DNA from: DATNPX01 sp036702975
GTDB lineage: Bacteria; Cyanobacteriota; Vampirovibrionia; Obscuribacterales; Obscuribacteraceae
Assembly: GCA_036702975.1 (NCBI GenBank)
Contig: DATNPX010000042.1
Location: 84,344-148,343, forward strand
DNA length: 64,000 nt
Direction of reading: 5' to 3'
Made by a program: the position numbers and the translations under genes. Under the pieces are notes generated by a model. It worked only from the letters and a program-made list of their open reading frames with translations, was not told where the DNA came from and ran no database searches. Positions 44,482 through 53,164 of the stretch are shown one piece after another (within the stretch, counting starts at the first letter, position 1; every line of letters begins with the position of its first letter).

Positions 44482-46028
44482 TGTCGTCAGCCGAGCGTCC
44501 AGCCAAGCAACTTCTGCCTGCGCTCGAACGCATTGGTGGCACAGTCTCATCAAAGTCGCAGTCGTCTCCGGCTGCGACTTTTTCTGGCGTTTGCTATGAC
44601 TCGCGAAAGCTAAAGCCTGGCGATGCCTTCGTCTGCATCGAAGGGGAAAAATTCGACGGCAATAAATTCATCGGCGACGCCATTAAACTGGGAGCAGGCC
44701 TCATCGTCTCACAACGTGAAAACACAGATTCTCTGCCGGTTCCATATGTCAAAGTCTCCGATGTGCGTGCCGCACTCGCCGATCTGGCAGCTTATTTCTT
44801 CGACGAACCGAGCAGCGAAATCCGCTTGATTGGCGTAACCGGCACAAATGGAAAGACAACCACGACTCACCTGATCGAACATATCTTTCTTGAGGATCGC
44901 CGCAAGATCGGCTTGATTGGCACACTTGGAGCGCGATGGTCGGAAGCGAATCAACCGTCACAGTACCTCGACACCCACCACACAACCCCGCAAGCATCTG
45001 ATTTACAGGCATTGCTCGCCGAGATGGCAAGCCATAATGTCGCTCACGTCGCAATGGAAGTATCAAGTCATGCACTCGCTTTAGAACGAGTGCGGGGCTG
45101 CGATTTTGCAGTCGCCTGCCTGACTAACATCACGCAAGATCATCTTGATTTCCACAAGACAATGGAAAACTACTGGCAAGCGAAACGGCTTCTTTTCCAG
45201 ATGCTGGTCCAGAGTCGCCAGACCAATAAAACAGCCGTTATCAACGCCGACGACGAACTCGCGCCTGAATTCATCCAATCAGTAAAAGGTTCGGATGTTC
45301 GCGTTTGGACTTACGGATGGGAACAGGGCGACATGCACGTCAAAAGTGCAAAGTTCGACTTTCGCGGTACAGATCTGAAACTTGAGACCCCGCATGGTGA
45401 GCTGGACTTGAGGCTCCATTTGAACGGCCGTTTCAACGTCTACAACGTCATGGCTGCTCTCCTGATCTGCCTGGCAGAAGGAGTCGACCTGGAGATTTGC
45501 AAAGATGCTCTGGAAGGATTTACAGGTGTTGCCGGACGGTTTGAAACAGTAACTACAGGCAGCCAGACTGCCGAACCGCTGTGCCTGGTCGATTATGCGC
45601 ATACCCCAGACGGTCTTGAAAACGTTTTAAAAGCAGCACGGGCATTGGTTCCAAGCGATGGCAAGTTGATAGCAGTCTTTGGCTGTGGTGGCGATCGCGA
45701 TGCCACCAAACGTCCTCAAATGGGTCAAATAGCCGATAATCTAGCCGATCTAGTGATCGTCACATCAGACAATCCCAGATCTGAAGTGCCGGGCACTATC
45801 ATTGACAACATTTTGGCTGGAATTAAGCGCACAGAAAGATTGCTGGTCGAAGAAGATCGCGCCAAAGCGATAGCTCTGGCAGTAAAGGAAGCTACTGACC
45901 AGGACATCGTGGTCGTTGCAGGCAAAGGGCACGAGACTTATCAGATCCTCGCCGACAGAACCATCGATTTTGACGATAGAATCGAAGTAAGAAAGGCTCT
46001 CGCAGATCGTTTGAAGGCTGCCCGATAA
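44481..46028 (+). CDS. murE: UDP-N-acetylmuramoyl-tripeptide synthetase (meso-DAP adding)
   Basis: MurE adds the third amino acid to UDP-MurNAc-L-Ala-D-Glu in peptidoglycan synthesis. The 515 residues have the Mur N-terminal domain (FSGVCYDSRKLKPGDAF), the ATP loop GTNGKTTTT (from residue 121), the carbamylated-Lys region and the C-terminal domain. The motif DNPR (430-433) marks meso-diaminopimelate specificity. The GTG start shares a base with the rpmA stop, so translation is coupled to the ribosomal genes, an unusual partner for murE. Confidence 0.95.
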   Translation: MSSAERPAKQLLPALERIGGTVSSKSQSSPAATFSGVCYDSRKLKPGDAFVCIEGEKFDGNKFIGDAIKLGAGLIVSQRENTDSLPVPYVKVSDVRAALADLAAYFFDEPSSEIRLIGVTGTNGKTTTTHLIEHIFLEDRRKIGLIGTLGARWSEANQPSQYLDTHHTTPQASDLQALLAEMASHNVAHVAMEVSSHALALERVRGCDFAVACLTNITQDHLDFHKTMENYWQAKRLLFQMLVQSRQTNKTAVINADDELAPEFIQSVKGSDVRVWTYGWEQGDMHVKSAKFDFRGTDLKLETPHGELDLRLHLNGRFNVYNVMAALLICLAEGVDLEICKDALEGFTGVAGRFETVTTGSQTAEPLCLVDYAHTPDGLENVLKAARALVPSDGKLIAVFGCGGDRDATKRPQMGQIADNLADLVIVTSDNPRSEVPGTIIDNILAGIKRTERLLVEEDRAKAIALAVKEATDQDIVVVAGKGHETYQILADRTIDFDDRIEVRKALADRLKAAR

Positions 46029-46053
46029 AGCGGGAAAGCGCTGACGCTGTGGG

Positions 46054-46059
46054 TATAAT
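46054..46059 (+). promoter_or_regulatory. candidate -10 element upstream of the DUF4388-like gene
   Basis: A consensus TATAAT lies 26 bases after the murE stop and 45 bases before the preferred GTG start. No good -35 is seen. It could allow expression independent of the murE operon. Confidence 0.3.
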
Positions 46060-46103
46060 TTAAACTGGCGCTGGCTGAATTGCTGCCTAAGTCGGGGAAT
46101 CAC

Positions 46104-46925
46104 GTGGGCATAAACTTTCACATTACATCTGTTCGGGAAGGCACGATTTTCAATGTGATGCAATTCCTCAGCCTTGAGAGAGTGACTGGCATTCTCACTA
46201 TTTCATTCGGCCGCCAACTTCCTGAAAGCACAATCTACTTCGTCACGGGCAATGTGACCACCGCTGAGTTTGGCGCCATCGTCGGAGACGCCGTGCTGGA
46301 CATGCTTCTGTGTCAGGAGTACGCGATTAAGGAAGTCAGCTTTGCGCCCGGACGCATATCGCAACTCAATGAGCAAGCCATTATCGTGCGCGCGTCCGGT
46401 TTATCAGGCGTTATGCTGAACGTCTCAAAAGACGTCGACAAGTGCGAATCGCGCCCTTTCATCTACGGGATGCTGCCTATGCAAGCCAACGATGGGCGCA
46501 AGGTAGATTCGCTGTTGCATGTACTCTACGATTTCCCGAACTGGAATGACTTTCTACTGGCGGTTCCGCGCGGCGACAACGACAAAGGCGCGCCGCTGCC
46601 CCAGTGCGTGCTTCTGCACAGGGCTCTTTCGCGAGCAGCCTTTACCTACCAGACGCCACTCGTCAGTTTGAAAAGTCTTCGGTCGTTGCTTGACATAGTT
46701 CAGCCATTGAGCGAAAAGGAAAGCAATAACCTTCGCGGCTACATGCGAAGTCTGCTGCCTCATCCGAAAGCCACTCACATGTCTATTGAGAGATTTTATG
46801 CATTTGCCAGTGCGATTGAATCAATTGCACAGCGTCGGTCGTCTGAAGTCGGAGATAAAGCGCGACGAGCAATTCATTTGCTCATCCAGAACACGACAAA
46901 GATGAGCGAAACAGCAAATGTCTAA
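46104..46925 (+). CDS. DUF4388 (PatA-N-like) domain protein
   Basis: The 273-residue protein has the DUF4388 pattern at its N-terminus: VMQFLSLERVTGILTISF, then STIYFVTGNVTTAEFGAIVGDAVLDMLLC and VSFAPG (to about residue 85). This domain is common in gliding and signalling proteins of cyanobacteria and myxobacteria, often next to receivers. Here the remaining 190 residues are helical and unrecognised. The GTG at 46104 has GGGG seven bases upstream and is preferred to a TTG at 46080. It overlaps the deacetylase gene by eight bases, suggesting cotranslation. Confidence 0.8.
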   Translation: MGINFHITSVREGTIFNVMQFLSLERVTGILTISFGRQLPESTIYFVTGNVTTAEFGAIVGDAVLDMLLCQEYAIKEVSFAPGRISQLNEQAIIVRASGLSGVMLNVSKDVDKCESRPFIYGMLPMQANDGRKVDSLLHVLYDFPNWNDFLLAVPRGDNDKGAPLPQCVLLHRALSRAAFTYQTPLVSLKSLRSLLDIVQPLSEKESNNLRGYMRSLLPHPKATHMSIERFYAFASAIESIAQRRSSEVGDKARRAIHLLIQNTTKMSETANV

Positions 46926-47616
46926 GCATCACACGCCCGATCTGCACGACCATTACACCCTCGCAAAAATGGAAGTGTTGACCTGGTTGGGCAAACGCAT
47001 GTTGCCGCAAGGACACTGGGCTGGACACTACGAAAATAACGGCGAGCATCCACGTTTGTATCTCACGTATGACGATGGTCCGCATCCTGATACCACTCCG
47101 CAGTTGATCGACCTACTCGCGTCAGAAAACATATCCGCAACGTTCTTTTTAATCGGAACGCACGTGCAGAAGTATCCGGACCTCGTCAGGCAGCTCGCTG
47201 ACGCTGGTCACACCATAGCCAATCACACACAGCATCACGAATTCATGCCGATGCTGACGAACAGGCGAATCGAAGCCGAAATCGAAGAAGCTAACCAGGC
47301 AATTTTTGAGGCGTGTGGGCAGAAACCAAAATTATTCCGGGCACCATATGGGGTGCTCGATGCAAGAGTTGCTGATTGCCTGAAAGAACATCAAATGCAA
47401 ACAGTTTACTGGAGTTGCGTCTCAGAAGACTGGCTGCCACTGGGGCACAATCGCGTCGTTTCTCGCATAACGCAGAAATTGCACGATGGCGCACTGATCG
47501 TTCTACACGAAAAATGGTTTCCACATCAAACAATCGAGGCAACTCGAGGCGTAATAAACTTCGCGAAAAAAGCCGGTTATCAATTTGCGCCTGTGAACGC
47601 AAGCCTGGCATCCTGA
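46918..47616 (+). CDS. polysaccharide deacetylase (NodB/CE4 family)
   Basis: The 232-residue protein has the CE4 motifs: LTYDDGPHPDTT (metal/catalytic Asp pair), NHTQHHEF (metal histidines), LFRAPYGVLDA and a late LIVLHEKWFP with the catalytic His. It would remove acetyl groups from a GlcNAc-containing polymer such as peptidoglycan. No signal peptide is present, so it may act on a cytoplasmic precursor or be exported in an unusual way. The ATG overlaps the end of the DUF4388-like gene. Confidence 0.92.
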   Translation: MSKHHTPDLHDHYTLAKMEVLTWLGKRMLPQGHWAGHYENNGEHPRLYLTYDDGPHPDTTPQLIDLLASENISATFFLIGTHVQKYPDLVRQLADAGHTIANHTQHHEFMPMLTNRRIEAEIEEANQAIFEACGQKPKLFRAPYGVLDARVADCLKEHQMQTVYWSCVSEDWLPLGHNRVVSRITQKLHDGALIVLHEKWFPHQTIEATRGVINFAKKAGYQFAPVNASLAS

Positions 47617-47820
47617 TAAGAAACAGGTCAACTAAGAAGTTGCATTTTACGTGTATTTGATGCTCGAATCGCATAATCCATAATGAACAATTAGTATGTG
47701 TGCTCCGCTCGATCTTGTCGGGCTGAGTTCCGTTTATTCGCGGCAAATCAATTAGCTTCAGACAGATGAAAGCCTCGGCGTGGAGCCATTCCATTCATCA
47801 CAATGAAGGTGGAGTAGAAA

Positions 47821-49314
47821 CTGTCACACGACGTCAGTAAAAATCATGTTGGTCAGCACGCCCATCAGATTGAGCGTGAAATCGAGCACAGGCTGAAGGC
47901 AAGTCATGCATCAGAGCATATTTTGCGTGAAGAGGTCCACAAGCTTCGAGAGCTGGATTCGAGCCATGGAAAGTTGAACGGAAAACAGTTCAAGGCGGAT
48001 CTCAAAGACGTTAATCACTTCATGGAAAAGAATCACTTACTGCCGCATCTGCAGATAGTGACTGATGGCAAGCACGCAGGCGAAATACGACACGGTGCAC
48101 ACAAGCAGGATGTGGCACACAGGCACGATGCAACGCACAAGCACGATTCAGCGCACAAGCACGAGTCTGCGCACAAGCTCGACTCCACGCATAAGCACGA
48201 GCCCGCGCATAAGGAAGACGCTAAACATAAACACGATCATGGGCCCACGCTCAATGCAGCAGCTGGAGGCAAAACCGAACACAAAGTTGGGACAGGTCAA
48301 AGAGCAAACTCCGCACGCGGAGAAGTTCCAGGCGGAGCAGATTTAGCGGGAGCAAGGCAAACTCGCACTGTCTATGCCCCCGGCGATCCTTCTTCTCGAG
48401 GTGAACAGAGCGAGACGGATGAGTACAGCAAATCAGCCTCACAGCCAGCCTCTGATGAAGCAGGAGCAGCACCAGGAACTAACCTATCTCAGAATCGCCA
48501 ACTGTTCGAGCCAAACGGCTCTGGTGAGTCATTGCAGGCTTCTCAGACTGATGCAACTGCGCAGAAAGAAACTTACTTCGACACTGCGCAACAAGCAGGC
48601 ATGACGCCTGGTGAAAATCAACAGTTAGCACCATCTGAGAATCGATTCGACGACCAGTCGCAAACGCCAACGCCAAACCGAGAGAGCAAGCTAACCACGC
48701 TAACTTCGGCAGTCGAGCGAGCCAAAGCCGGAGGGCGACCAGTGAACATCGCACAGATTGGTGACTCACATGTGGCAGCGGGCATAGAAACCGCCTCACT
48801 TGCAAAGAAATTCGCTGAAAACGAGGGACTAAATCAAAACCAGGTAAATTACTCATACAAAGGTGTTGTTGGCAAGACAGCCTCCTATGCGGCTTCCCAT
48901 CCCAATGAATTTCTCGGCAAAATCAATCCAAGCACGGATCTCGTGGTCGTCTCATTTGGCAGCAATGAAGCCCAAAAACACGTCGGCGATGGATACAAAA
49001 ATGATTATTCTCGATTGATAGGGGAGATCAGACAAAAGGCGCCAAACGCATCAATCTTAATGGTCGGGCCGACTGACGGTGCGTTCTGGAACAGTAATAG
49101 ACGACTGCCTGGGCTCGGCTCAGTGGTCGAAGCACAAAAAGCCGTGCAAGCGCAAACTGCCAACAGCGCTTATCTCGATGTTCTCCCTGTCACGGGCTCC
49201 ATGAATTCCATGCGCTCGCGCGGAATGCTTTCAAGAGACAACTTGCACCTGACCGCTGCCGGATACAAGATTGTCGGCGGGTCAATCGCCGACTCAGTCA
49301 TTGCCAACGCTTGA
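47821..49314 (+). CDS. SGNH/GDSL hydrolase with His/Lys hexapeptide repeats
   Basis: The C-terminal 200 residues form an SGNH hydrolase: S316 in AQIGDSHVAAG, SFGSNEAQ, and D473/H476 in RDNLHLTAAGY. Such domains cleave or transfer ester groups, often acetyl groups on glycans. The N-terminal part is a charged helical segment, then about eight His/Lys-rich hexapeptides (HKHDSA type, about 94-139), then a disordered Ser/Thr/Gln-rich stretch. There is no signal peptide. The coding frame is open back to 47818, with protein-like sequence. The best ribosome binding site (GGTGGAG) sits six bases before a CTG at 47821. The first standard start is a TTG at 47923. Confidence 0.8.
   Translation: MSHDVSKNHVGQHAHQIEREIEHRLKASHASEHILREEVHKLRELDSSHGKLNGKQFKADLKDVNHFMEKNHLLPHLQIVTDGKHAGEIRHGAHKQDVAHRHDATHKHDSAHKHESAHKLDSTHKHEPAHKEDAKHKHDHGPTLNAAAGGKTEHKVGTGQRANSARGEVPGGADLAGARQTRTVYAPGDPSSRGEQSETDEYSKSASQPASDEAGAAPGTNLSQNRQLFEPNGSGESLQASQTDATAQKETYFDTAQQAGMTPGENQQLAPSENRFDDQSQTPTPNRESKLTTLTSAVERAKAGGRPVNIAQIGDSHVAAGIETASLAKKFAENEGLNQNQVNYSYKGVVGKTASYAASHPNEFLGKINPSTDLVVVSFGSNEAQKHVGDGYKNDYSRLIGEIRQKAPNASILMVGPTDGAFWNSNRRLPGLGSVVEAQKAVQAQTANSAYLDVLPVTGSMNSMRSRGMLSRDNLHLTAAGYKIVGGSIADSVIANA
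48100..48237 (+). repeat. 18-bp tandem repeats coding for His/Lys hexapeptides
   Basis: About eight units of an 18-base sequence (CACAAGCACGATTCAGCG type) encode HKHDSA-like hexapeptides. Units differ at a few bases, so the array is old enough to have drifted. The histidines could bind metal ions. Confidence 0.8.
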
Positions 49315-49422
49315 GTCCCTGTCGTCGCGAATCGAATTCAGGACGGTTGGCAAGATGGCGCCTACCAGGCAAGTTGATATACTCGCATAAGCTTGAAGAC
49401 CTTTACGAGTACGATATAAACG

Positions 49423-50679
49423 ATGCTAGATTTCAGACCGCCCAGGGATAGTGCGCCGCTTATTGCGCTAGTCAATCTGACACTGCCCTTGTACATGAAG
49501 TTTGCCCTTCATGACACTAAGGTGCAGCCTGCTCCAGGCGCAATCGAACGATTCGAAGCGTTCAGAGGCAAACGAGGTTTGATCTGCCCAAATCACTCGA
49601 ATCGACATGATCCTCAAGTCATGTTCGATTTTTCTAGAATGTCCGGCGAAAGATTCAACTACGTCGCTGCTCGCGAAGTGTTTGATTGGAGCAACGGCTT
49701 TAATGGCTGGTGGCTTCAGCACTTGGGCACCTACTCTGTGGTGCGTGGGGCGGCAGACCGTGAATCTTTCAAGATGACAAAGAAGATTTTGTCTGAAGGA
49801 AAGAGAAAACTGGTGCTCTTTCCCGAAGGAGAAATCTCACGACAGAACGACACGCTCATGCCACTGGAATCAGGCGCAGCGCAACTGACATTCTGGGCGG
49901 TGGAAGAACTGGCGAAACAAGCTGCGGGCGCAGCTGTTGAGCCCGTTTACATCATCCCAATAGCACTCAAGTACACATACCCCAGAGACATTCAAGATAA
50001 TTTGAAAGAAACGCTCAGCTCACTAGAAGCAAGCATGAGCATCTTATCTATTGCAGGTGCATCGGTTTATCAAAGGCTTCGTGCTATATCGGAAAAGCTA
50101 CTTGAAACTCTCGAAAGAGAATACAAGATGAAACCGGTACCCGGTGCGGACCTCAATGAACGCGTCTCAACTTTAAGACAATCGATTTTGACTAATGTAG
50201 GGCATCAGCTCCAGATAGAATTGCCCAAAAATGTACGGCAGCTGGAAATGGTCCGGATACTGCGCAACCATATTGACGATTTTATCTATGCGACTGAGAG
50301 TGACTCATCGGAATATGAGAAGAAAGTGCACGAGGAGCGCGCTGCCACCCTGCGAGGGTTTTACAATGATCTCGATCGCGTCGTCAACTTCATCGCGATC
50401 TACGACGGATATTTGAAAGACAATCTCACACAAGAAAGATTTGCCGACATACTTGACCGGCTGGAGCGTGAGATCAAACGCACCCGCGAACCTTCATTCA
50501 GAGGCTCACGCATTGTGCTCCTCGATGTTGGCGAACCCATCAACTTGTCAGAACGATATGCTGACTACAAATCAGCGAAAAAGGCAACTATCGCCAAAGT
50601 AACTGAAGAAATTTCCGGTCAAATATCAGACATGCTCGTCAAACTCGATCAATATAGAAAACCCATTATCCTCTCGTAA
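49423..50679 (+). CDS. PlsC-type 1-acylglycerol-3-phosphate acyltransferase-like protein
   Basis: The 418-residue protein has the acyltransferase motifs NHSNRHDP (HX4D, about 58-65) and LFPEGEISRQNDTLMPLESGA (about 143-162), as in PlsC/AGPAT enzymes that add a fatty acid to lysophosphatidate. The second half is a helical extension of about 200 residues that most PlsC proteins lack. It has no clear membrane span beyond a short hydrophobic segment near the N-terminus (LIALVNLTLPLYMKF), so it may bind membranes peripherally. The substrate is uncertain. The ATG has no strong ribosome binding site. Confidence 0.88.
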   Translation: MLDFRPPRDSAPLIALVNLTLPLYMKFALHDTKVQPAPGAIERFEAFRGKRGLICPNHSNRHDPQVMFDFSRMSGERFNYVAAREVFDWSNGFNGWWLQHLGTYSVVRGAADRESFKMTKKILSEGKRKLVLFPEGEISRQNDTLMPLESGAAQLTFWAVEELAKQAAGAAVEPVYIIPIALKYTYPRDIQDNLKETLSSLEASMSILSIAGASVYQRLRAISEKLLETLEREYKMKPVPGADLNERVSTLRQSILTNVGHQLQIELPKNVRQLEMVRILRNHIDDFIYATESDSSEYEKKVHEERAATLRGFYNDLDRVVNFIAIYDGYLKDNLTQERFADILDRLEREIKRTREPSFRGSRIVLLDVGEPINLSERYADYKSAKKATIAKVTEEISGQISDMLVKLDQYRKPIILS

Positions 50680-50702
50680 TCAAACACAAACTGGGAGTCT
50701 CC

Positions 50703-51467
50703 ATGTATACGAAGTTATCGAGCAAGTCATTATCCTTGATCATGGTGCTGGCATTTATCACCACATCTGGTGCCAATCTCGCGACAGCAGCACCTTCTTC
50801 ATCGGCAGCTCCTGAAAAGAAATCAACTGAAAAAAATATAGACAAGACAGGCAAGAGCTCGGAAAAGGCTACTAGCACGGCGAGCAAAAACTCCGAATCA
50901 CCGAAGAACGGCGCGAGCAAAAGCGCAGAAAAAACTGCAGGCAAAACAAGCCAGGTCATAGAAAAAGCATCTAGCAATAACGGAAGCCACAAAGAAAACG
51001 CATCCAGCAAAAATGCATCAGGCAAAGCGGCCGGAGGCAAAAATGAAGCAAGCAAAGATGCAACCAAAACAGCTTCAGCGGCTCCGCTTGCCAATTTGTC
51101 TGGCACCTGGAACGTCAAATTCCACGAAGCACCTTCTTCGAAGACTCACATTATGGCAGTGAAGGTCACTCAGAAAAACTCAGCGCTCAGCGCGACCGGG
51201 GTTGACGTGTATGGTGATGTAATCCTGGAGGGAACAGTAACCGCACCAAACAAAATCTCCTTCAAGCGCACTTACAAGGGAACGCAGGTCAATCCAGCGG
51301 CGCAATTCGAAGGCACATTCACACCGGCAACGGTCCTGACACCCGTTACCGCAAAGGGCACCTGGACCGCGCAACCTTTCGCAGACAAGTCACTAAAACA
51401 AAAAGCCTCTGCAAATTCGGGCGATTGGGAAGCAAACATTTTCACAGGTCCAGCTATCAACAAATAA
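50703..51467 (+). CDS. secreted Ser/Lys-rich protein with C-terminal beta domain
   Basis: The 254-residue protein has a signal peptide (LSLIMVLAFITTSGANLATA, cleavage near residue 29). A low-complexity region of about 100 residues made of Ser, Lys, Ala, Asn and Glu follows (about 30-130). The C-terminal domain (about 130-254) contains LSGTWNVKFHE, SALSATGVDVYGDVILEGTV and FEGTFTPATVL, consistent with a beta-barrel of lipocalin-like strands. GGGAG precedes the ATG. It lies 23 bases after the acyltransferase gene and may be cotranscribed. Function unknown. Confidence 0.75.
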   Translation: MYTKLSSKSLSLIMVLAFITTSGANLATAAPSSSAAPEKKSTEKNIDKTGKSSEKATSTASKNSESPKNGASKSAEKTAGKTSQVIEKASSNNGSHKENASSKNASGKAAGGKNEASKDATKTASAAPLANLSGTWNVKFHEAPSSKTHIMAVKVTQKNSALSATGVDVYGDVILEGTVTAPNKISFKRTYKGTQVNPAAQFEGTFTPATVLTPVTAKGTWTAQPFADKSLKQKASANSGDWEANIFTGPAINK

Positions 51468-51510
51468 CATTTGTTCGTTCTGCGGCTCAAGTTTGTACAC
51501 TCAAATTCGA

Positions 51511-52764
51511 CTATTGCCCGTGCCCGTTCAACTGCTTCTGTTCATTCTGCGGCTTCTGCTCACGCTGCTGCTTCTGCTCACGCTGCTGCTTCTCATTCTT
51601 CAACTCTGCCAGCTCTTCCAAACACTTGCTGGACTCATCAGTCCTGGAAGCACGCATCAATACTTTTGACTTAAGCTCCAGACACTTCTTGTAGAAACTG
51701 GTATCGTCACACGCTTTTGAACTTTCAGCCGCCTTCTGCACATTCACCAGAGCATCGCCATATTCTCGATATTTATCATGATATACAGCAATCAAATAAC
51801 AAATCCTGGCAACAGTGCTTGGGTCTGGTGAATCCGATTGAGCATTCGCGAGCGCCCGATCAAAATAATCTTTAGCCTCCGCTTTTTTGTTCTCATTCTG
51901 TGCAATTTGTCCAAGACCACACAAAACATCGGTCAATCTCGGATCATTCTTGAGACCTAACTTAGTCAATTTTGAAAGTTCATGTTTGTAAGTCACCTCA
52001 GTCTGAGCAGTATCCCTGACTGGTTGTCCGAATTGCATAGACATAACAAGACCTCCAGCCGTACTTGCTTCAAGAGGCTTGAGGGGTGATAACTCACGAA
52101 CTGCTTTGACCGTCAAATTGTCGAATTGATCAGATTTGCTTGACTGAGCGATATGTACACAATCAATACTGCCATCATCCTTGATGCGAAACATCAATGC
52201 GTTCCACGAGTGATCGGGAAGTGCCTCGTTAAGGGACCGCAAGTATTGCTCAACCCTCGATACGTAAGGCTGCATCGCAGATCTCCAACGGGGAAACTTA
52301 ACCAGGTAGTCACCCCATAACTTTAAATACTTATTTTCCAAATCTGCCGCGAGCGAAGTTTGTTTTTCAAATTCATAAATATGCGACAAACCCTTGTATG
52401 CCAGAGCCTCCACGAACAGATCAGGTGAACCAGTCGCATCTTGCAGGTCAATTAATTTCTTGAAGCAACGCTCCCCGTCGGCATACTTTCCTTGCTTTGA
52501 ATAAAAAACTCCAAGTCGATATTGAGCGAGGCATTGGTGCATCTTGTCCATCGTTTCTGATCGCTGGACCGCTGATAAAAAAAACTTTTCAGCGTCTGAA
52601 GGATGCAATTGCTCAACCTGAAGCATCCCCGCATTGATGTCGGCAGACCATGCTTTGTCGGCTTCTTCATCTGCAGAGCTGGCGCAAATAGACAGGTAGA
52701 ACAAGGCAGTTAGCGCTGCTACCTGTTGGACAAATACCCGCGTACTATGGTGAAATCCATGCAT
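51511..52764 (-). CDS. secreted TPR protein with a TonB-C-like middle region
   Basis: From the ATG at 52764 the protein has about 417 residues. A signal peptide (VFVQQVAALTALFYLSICASS) is followed by TPR helices (about 40-130, AQYRLGVFYSKQGKYADGER). A TonB-C-like segment comes next (about 155-240, SWNALMFRIKDDGSIDCVHI...AVRELSPLKPL). More TPRs follow (about 265-380), then a Gln/Lys/Glu tail (QREQKQQREQKPQNEQ) coded by 18-bp tandem repeats. A longer frame begins at 52887 but places 41 unlikely residues before the signal peptide. Probably a periplasmic adaptor. The start lacks a clear ribosome binding site. Confidence 0.78.
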   Translation of the reverse strand: MHGFHHSTRVFVQQVAALTALFYLSICASSADEEADKAWSADINAGMLQVEQLHPSDAEKFFLSAVQRSETMDKMHQCLAQYRLGVFYSKQGKYADGERCFKKLIDLQDATGSPDLFVEALAYKGLSHIYEFEKQTSLAADLENKYLKLWGDYLVKFPRWRSAMQPYVSRVEQYLRSLNEALPDHSWNALMFRIKDDGSIDCVHIAQSSKSDQFDNLTVKAVRELSPLKPLEASTAGGLVMSMQFGQPVRDTAQTEVTYKHELSKLTKLGLKNDPRLTDVLCGLGQIAQNENKKAEAKDYFDRALANAQSDSPDPSTVARICYLIAVYHDKYREYGDALVNVQKAAESSKACDDTSFYKKCLELKSKVLMRASRTDESSKCLEELAELKNEKQQREQKQQREQKPQNEQKQLNGHGQ

Positions 52765-53115
52765 CTGTAAAAAGCGCGAACCGATCAAATCAATCCTGTC
52801 AGCTAAACAGAAAACATTATAAGGCCATTTCGTTGGACTACTTGTAGCCTCGGTAGTCGTCGTCTTTCCACCAGCAGTAAGCGACAAGAATTATCGTAAA
52901 AATTGTGAATGCAAAAGCCAGCAAGTATAAAACCTGGACCAGCCTGGATCTGTCAGTGTGAAAAACAAGTGTGGATCCATGCGCACACCGCGCCGACAGA
53001 AGGAACTACGAATGTAAAAAACTTTCGGGAAAAACCTGTTGGGAGAGACTTTGGGAAGTACTGTCTGACTGGGAGATCCAGCATCCGCAGTTTATCAGTT
53101 TCAGTAGTAAATCCA

Positions 53116-53147
53116 AAGGCATGATGGAATGTAGACCATCATGCCTT
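53116..53147 (-). terminator. 12-bp perfect hairpin after the M4 metallopeptidase gene
   Basis: AAGGCATGATGG and CCATCATGCCTT pair perfectly with an eight-base loop. On the minus strand the stem is followed by TTTGGATTT, a short T-rich stretch. It begins 18 bases after the metallopeptidase stop codon. Confidence 0.75.
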
Positions 53148-53164
53148 CGAACTAGCGGCAAACT

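Noticed and set aside
52765..52887. Upstream extension of the secreted TPR gene
   Set aside because: It would put 41 polar residues before the signal peptide.
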